A stretch of DNA of 64,000 bases from Arcicella sp034931005 (GTDB lineage: Bacteria; Bacteroidota; Bacteroidia; Cytophagales; Spirosomataceae), in NCBI RefSeq assembly GCF_034931005.1, contig NZ_JAYGIN010000001.1, forward strand, positions 372,001 to 436,000, written 5' to 3'. Below the pieces are notes generated by a model. That model made no database searches, was not told the DNA's origin, and saw only the letters and a list, made by a program, of their open reading frames with translations. Positions 61,000 through 64,000 of the stretch are shown piece by piece (the stretch's first letter is position 1; each line of letters begins with the position of its first letter). Position numbers and translations under genes: made by a program.

Positions 61000-61099
61000 A
61001 AACCCACAAATTAAGTACAATGATGAATTACGAATTATCAATGGTTTGTGGGATTTTAAAATAGTGTTTTATTTTGTCCCATTACTTAGATGATTGTAA

Positions 61100-62548
61100 T
61101 TAATTGCTTAGTTGAAAATTTATTGGAATAGTCAATTTACTTCTATAAGGTTTTCCTCTCTCCGTTCCAGCTTTCCAATTTCCACTCGAAGCCTGTAATA
61201 CTCGAATAGCTTCTTCGTCACAACCAAAACCTACACTTTTCAGCACATTAAAATCACACAGAGTTCCATCCGTACAAACGGTAAATTGAACATAAACTTT
61301 ACCACTCACATGAGCTTTTTGTGCTACAGTAGGATATTTCAAATTATTCATTAGATGTCCTGCAAACTTCCCCATACCTCCTAAATATTCAGCATATTCT
61401 TCAATTCTTGTGTATGGAGTTTCGATATCATTGGCATAGGATACACCACTGATAAGCTTATTATGTTCGATATTTTCTCTATAAACTATTTTTCCTGTTT
61501 TACTTTTTGCAACCCACTCTCCCTCTTTCATTCCATCGATAATTTTGCCAGAAACAACTTCAATATTATTGCCATATCCTTCATAAAATACAGCATCCCC
61601 ATTCCCATCTTTTACAATTTGAGTTCCGAGCGAATCCCAAAGCGAAATTATTTTTCTTCTACTTACACCTACTTCGTAACTACTATCTCTTTTAATCAAC
61701 TCTTCTGTCTCAATAGATTTAATTTGTCCGTTAGCCAACCAATCATAACAAACTTTTTGTGTTTTTGTAATAATCCATTCTTTTTTTATCCGTCCATTGG
61801 GAAAATACGAACATCTCCCAAATGTACTTAACATTGAAGATGGTGATATAGAGACGGTATATTGCTTTGAGACATCAACCATCTGCCCATTTGAATAACG
61901 TTTATGTTCAATTATTGGAAAAGTCTCTACTTGCTTTGTTCTAAAAATATATTGCTTGTAATTGATGTTTTCATCTTCAAATATTTCACGATGATGATAT
62001 TCTGAGCTATCAATTTGCAAAAGCCCTAATTTCATTTCTTGCTCAGGATTTTGTCCTTTCAAATCAAGAAAAACAATATTACTTCTAATAATTCCTGTTA
62101 GAGTATCTACCAAATATTTAGACACATATCTGTAATCTTCTTTCTTGAAAGTTTTCTTTTTATTAGCATCGTAATACTGATTAACAGAACCTTTGGTATA
62201 ATTAATTTTACCAAAACTACGAAAAGGGACATCAAGTATTATTTCTTTTTCGCCGTTCATTTTTGACTTTAATAGTCTGTTATTCAATAATTTAACAACC
62301 CTCAAAGCCTCCTTATTACAATCTTCTCGACGACCTTTCACTATTTCGTATTTAATGGGAGAACCTAAATCGTTAGTTGTAACACGAATGGACACCGTAT
62401 CTTTAATACCCTCAACTTCTGCCATAAATGGAATTTGAACGGTTGATTCGATAAATCTTAGGATTAAATTTGGCTCAGTTATAAAATCTTGAGCGAAAGA
62501 GGAAGTAATAGAAAATAGGAGAAAAAACAATAATGGTGTCTTTTTCAT
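61100..62548 (-). CDS. Exported protein with MORN_2-like repeats and a C-terminal TonB-like domain (paralogue A)
   Basis: A 482-residue exported protein. The start is set at the ATG at 62546-62548, which gives a normal signal peptide (cleavage after SFAQ) and lies 39 bases after a full promoter; an ATG 36 codons upstream adds an unlikely tail. A first beta domain (about 20-120) resembles the TonB C-terminal fold (YEIVKGRREDCNKEALRVV). The middle has MORN_2/YwqK-type repeats (YSNGQMVD, YFPNGRIKKEW, WLANGQIKS). The end (about 390-482) is a TonB C-terminal domain: YPTVAQKAHVSGKVYVQFTV, GFGCDEEAIRVLQASSGNW. It lacks a membrane anchor, so it is not a classical TonB. The next gene is a paralogue. 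Confidence 0.85.
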   Translation of the reverse strand: MKKTPLLFFLLFSITSSFAQDFITEPNLILRFIESTVQIPFMAEVEGIKDTVSIRVTTNDLGSPIKYEIVKGRREDCNKEALRVVKLLNNRLLKSKMNGEKEIILDVPFRSFGKINYTKGSVNQYYDANKKKTFKKEDYRYVSKYLVDTLTGIIRSNIVFLDLKGQNPEQEMKLGLLQIDSSEYHHREIFEDENINYKQYIFRTKQVETFPIIEHKRYSNGQMVDVSKQYTVSISPSSMLSTFGRCSYFPNGRIKKEWIITKTQKVCYDWLANGQIKSIETEELIKRDSSYEVGVSRRKIISLWDSLGTQIVKDGNGDAVFYEGYGNNIEVVSGKIIDGMKEGEWVAKSKTGKIVYRENIEHNKLISGVSYANDIETPYTRIEEYAEYLGGMGKFAGHLMNNLKYPTVAQKAHVSGKVYVQFTVCTDGTLCDFNVLKSVGFGCDEEAIRVLQASSGNWKAGTERGKPYRSKLTIPINFQLSN

Positions 62549-62586
62549 GATGTAAATTTTCGAGTTTAAATTGGTTGAACAATTCT

Positions 62587-62616
62587 CAAAAATAAAAATA
62601 ATTACATCACTTACAA
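62587..62616 (-). promoter_or_regulatory. Bacteroidota promoter of the TonB_C/MORN paralogue A
   Basis: On the minus strand TTG (62614-62616), 19 bases, then TATTTTTG (62587-62594): both parts of the TTG-N19/21-TAnnTTTG consensus are present 39 bases upstream of the start at 62548. It makes independent transcription of paralogue A likely. Confidence 0.7.
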
Positions 62617-62672
62617 ATAGATGGGTATAGACTTGATAATTTCGTACAATTATCAAGTCTAAATGCAGTATT

Positions 62673-64000
62673 TTAGCGTGATAATTGATAATTTATTGGA
62701 ATAGTAAATCTACTTCTGACCGTTCTTCCACGTTGTTTTCCAGGCTGCCATTTACCACTTGATGCTTGTAAAACACGAATTGATTCTTCGTCGCAACCAA
62801 AACCCACGCCTTTCAAAACTTTATAATCACACAGTGTTCCGTCGGTACAAACCACAAATTGCACATAAACTTTCCCGCTTACATTTGCTCTCTGTGCCGC
62901 TGAAGGATATTTTAAATTTCCTTGTAAAAAATTGGCAAAACCTTGCATTCCACCTTTAAACTCTGCCTGAACAGAAGGGTTTTCGTAGGTAGTTGAGTCT
63001 TTCTTCCAATAGGCAACTCCATTTATACACTTTCCATTTTTATAAATTTCACGGTATTTAAGTTCTCCGTTGGGGCTTTTTCCAATCCATTTGCCTTCAA
63101 AAAAACCGTCTTTGATTAATCCAGCATGAATTATCATTTTTCCACCTCTGCCTTCATAATATTCATCCCAACCTTGTCCATCTTTCACAATCTGCGTTCC
63201 AAGTGTATCCCAAACAGCTATAATTTTCTCAATTGTTTCTGCTTTAATTCTTTCGGTTACCTTTACATAAGCCATTTGCCCATTAGCAAACCAATTATAA
63301 TCTGTTATTACCGTCTTTTTCCCATCATCCACTACTTCACTTTCCTGCTTAATTCTTCCATTTGGGAAATAACTATAATGTTTATCTCCACTATGCGATA
63401 TAAGCATCTGACCATTTGAATAATATCCACCCATAACGTCTTTGAATTCACTATTTGTGGAAGCTCTAAAATAAAACATTTTCAAAGAATCAGCCGCATT
63501 TTCGAAAAATGTGGGTTCATATCTATCCAAACTATCTATTCTTAAAAACGCCTTTCCAATTGGTTTTAGTTTGGTTTTATTAATTTCAAAATAATCAACA
63601 TCACTCATTACTCTTCCTGTCAATGAATCAACAAAATATCTACTGGCATATTTAATTTCTTCTTGATTAGTAGTTGGTTTATGTTTTTTATCGTAATAAT
63701 CTATCAGCAATCCATCTTTATAAAAGATAGGTTTTACGTTAAAAAATGGCACTTCGAGCAACATTTTCTTTTTTCCATTCAAATTATCTTCTAACAATTT
63801 ATTACTTAATAATTTGACAACTCTTAAAGCTTCTTTATCACAATCAGGTCTAAGATTTTTTACAATTTCGTACTGTTTTGAATCGCCATTTCCAAGCGTT
63901 ATTTTAACAGTAACAGTACCTTGCACGTCAGCAACACGAGCCATAAATGGTATTTGTACCGTTGCTTCCACAAACCTTTGAATTGAATAATAGTCTTCAG
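62673..64000 (-). CDS. Protein with MORN_2-like repeats and a C-terminal TonB-like domain (paralogue B, 5' end beyond window)
   Basis: A paralogue of the neighbouring gene; the frame stays open to the window edge, so the start and probable signal peptide lie outside (a GTG at 63971 is an internal Val, since upstream codons EDYYSIQRF match paralogue A). About 442 codons are visible. The same modules occur in the same order: TonB-like half (YEIVKNLRPDCDKEALRVV), repeats (YYSNGQMLI, YFPNGRIKQE, WFANGQMAYV) and a TonB C-terminal domain (YPSAAQRANVSGKVYVQFVV; GFGCDEESIRVLQASSGKW). The two genes probably arose by tandem duplication. Role unknown. Confidence 0.85.
   Translation of the reverse strand, partial: EDYYSIQRFVEATVQIPFMARVADVQGTVTVKITLGNGDSKQYEIVKNLRPDCDKEALRVVKLLSNKLLEDNLNGKKKMLLEVPFFNVKPIFYKDGLLIDYYDKKHKPTTNQEEIKYASRYFVDSLTGRVMSDVDYFEINKTKLKPIGKAFLRIDSLDRYEPTFFENAADSLKMFYFRASTNSEFKDVMGGYYSNGQMLISHSGDKHYSYFPNGRIKQESEVVDDGKKTVITDYNWFANGQMAYVKVTERIKAETIEKIIAVWDTLGTQIVKDGQGWDEYYEGRGGKMIIHAGLIKDGFFEGKWIGKSPNGELKYREIYKNGKCINGVAYWKKDSTTYENPSVQAEFKGGMQGFANFLQGNLKYPSAAQRANVSGKVYVQFVVCTDGTLCDYKVLKGVGFGCDEESIRVLQASSGKWQPGKQRGRTVRSRFTIPINYQLSR

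Overview
The window comes from an AT-rich member of the Bacteroidota, most likely Cytophagales (Spirosomaceae/Cytophagaceae-like). The evidence is a SusC/SusD pair, a type IX secretion C-terminal domain, GEVED domains, a hybrid histidine kinase ending in an AraC domain, -7 boxes of the form TAnnTTTG, and the absence of Shine-Dalgarno sequences. I found no rRNA, tRNA or CRISPR. The species assignment is inference.

Layout. 1-7.1 kb is a small polysaccharide-utilisation locus: SusD (cut by the window start), SusC, a LacI-type regulator, and a divergent exported protein of unrecognised function. 7.2-12.4 kb holds minus-strand housekeeping and regulatory genes (NlpC/P60 lipoprotein, AraC regulator with DinB, GlcG-like protein, Tex, ElaA acetyltransferase). 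12.5-15.5 kb has a TPR/periplasmic-binding protein and hemL. 15.5-17.4 kb is a two-gene AAA ATPase + HNH module that fits the Septu (PtuA-PtuB) anti-phage system. 17.6-24.8 kb has a GH92 alpha-mannosidase, a large secreted M14 carboxypeptidase, a small lipoprotein and an exported GH130 enzyme. 24.9-30.8 kb is an RND tripartite efflux operon. 31-38.3 kb holds an outer-membrane protein, myo-inositol oxygenase, lysoplasmalogenase, a GT2 glycosyltransferase, pyrG and a cupin. 38.4-50.8 kb has an M43 metalloprotease, yidC, an AddA-type helicase-nuclease, a DUF2059 protein, a glycerate kinase and a hybrid sensor kinase. 51-61 kb has accA, a site-2 protease, an acyltransferase, lpxB, a 6-PTPS/QueD protein, hldD, two tandem XRE regulators, a DsbD-alpha-like protein and pgi. 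The right end holds two tandem TonB_C/MORN-like paralogues, the second cut by the window end.

How the genes connect. The LacI regulator probably controls the SusCD locus. A near-identical palindrome with a CG centre lies upstream of susC and upstream of myo-inositol oxygenase, which hints at one regulon. GH92, GH130 and the secreted peptidases point to use of mannose-rich glycans and glycoproteins. lpxB, hldD, accA and the acyltransferase serve envelope synthesis.

The least explained part of the window is its intergenic DNA. It carries REP-like hairpins with GTAG heads (two mirror-image pairs, one single, one cluster of five and one array of eleven ending at a start codon). It also has two MITE-like elements that share ends but have unrelated cores, a third MITE-like element sitting in a TTTAGAG heptamer array, and further heptamer and 14-mer arrays. 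No transposase that could mobilise these is present in the window.
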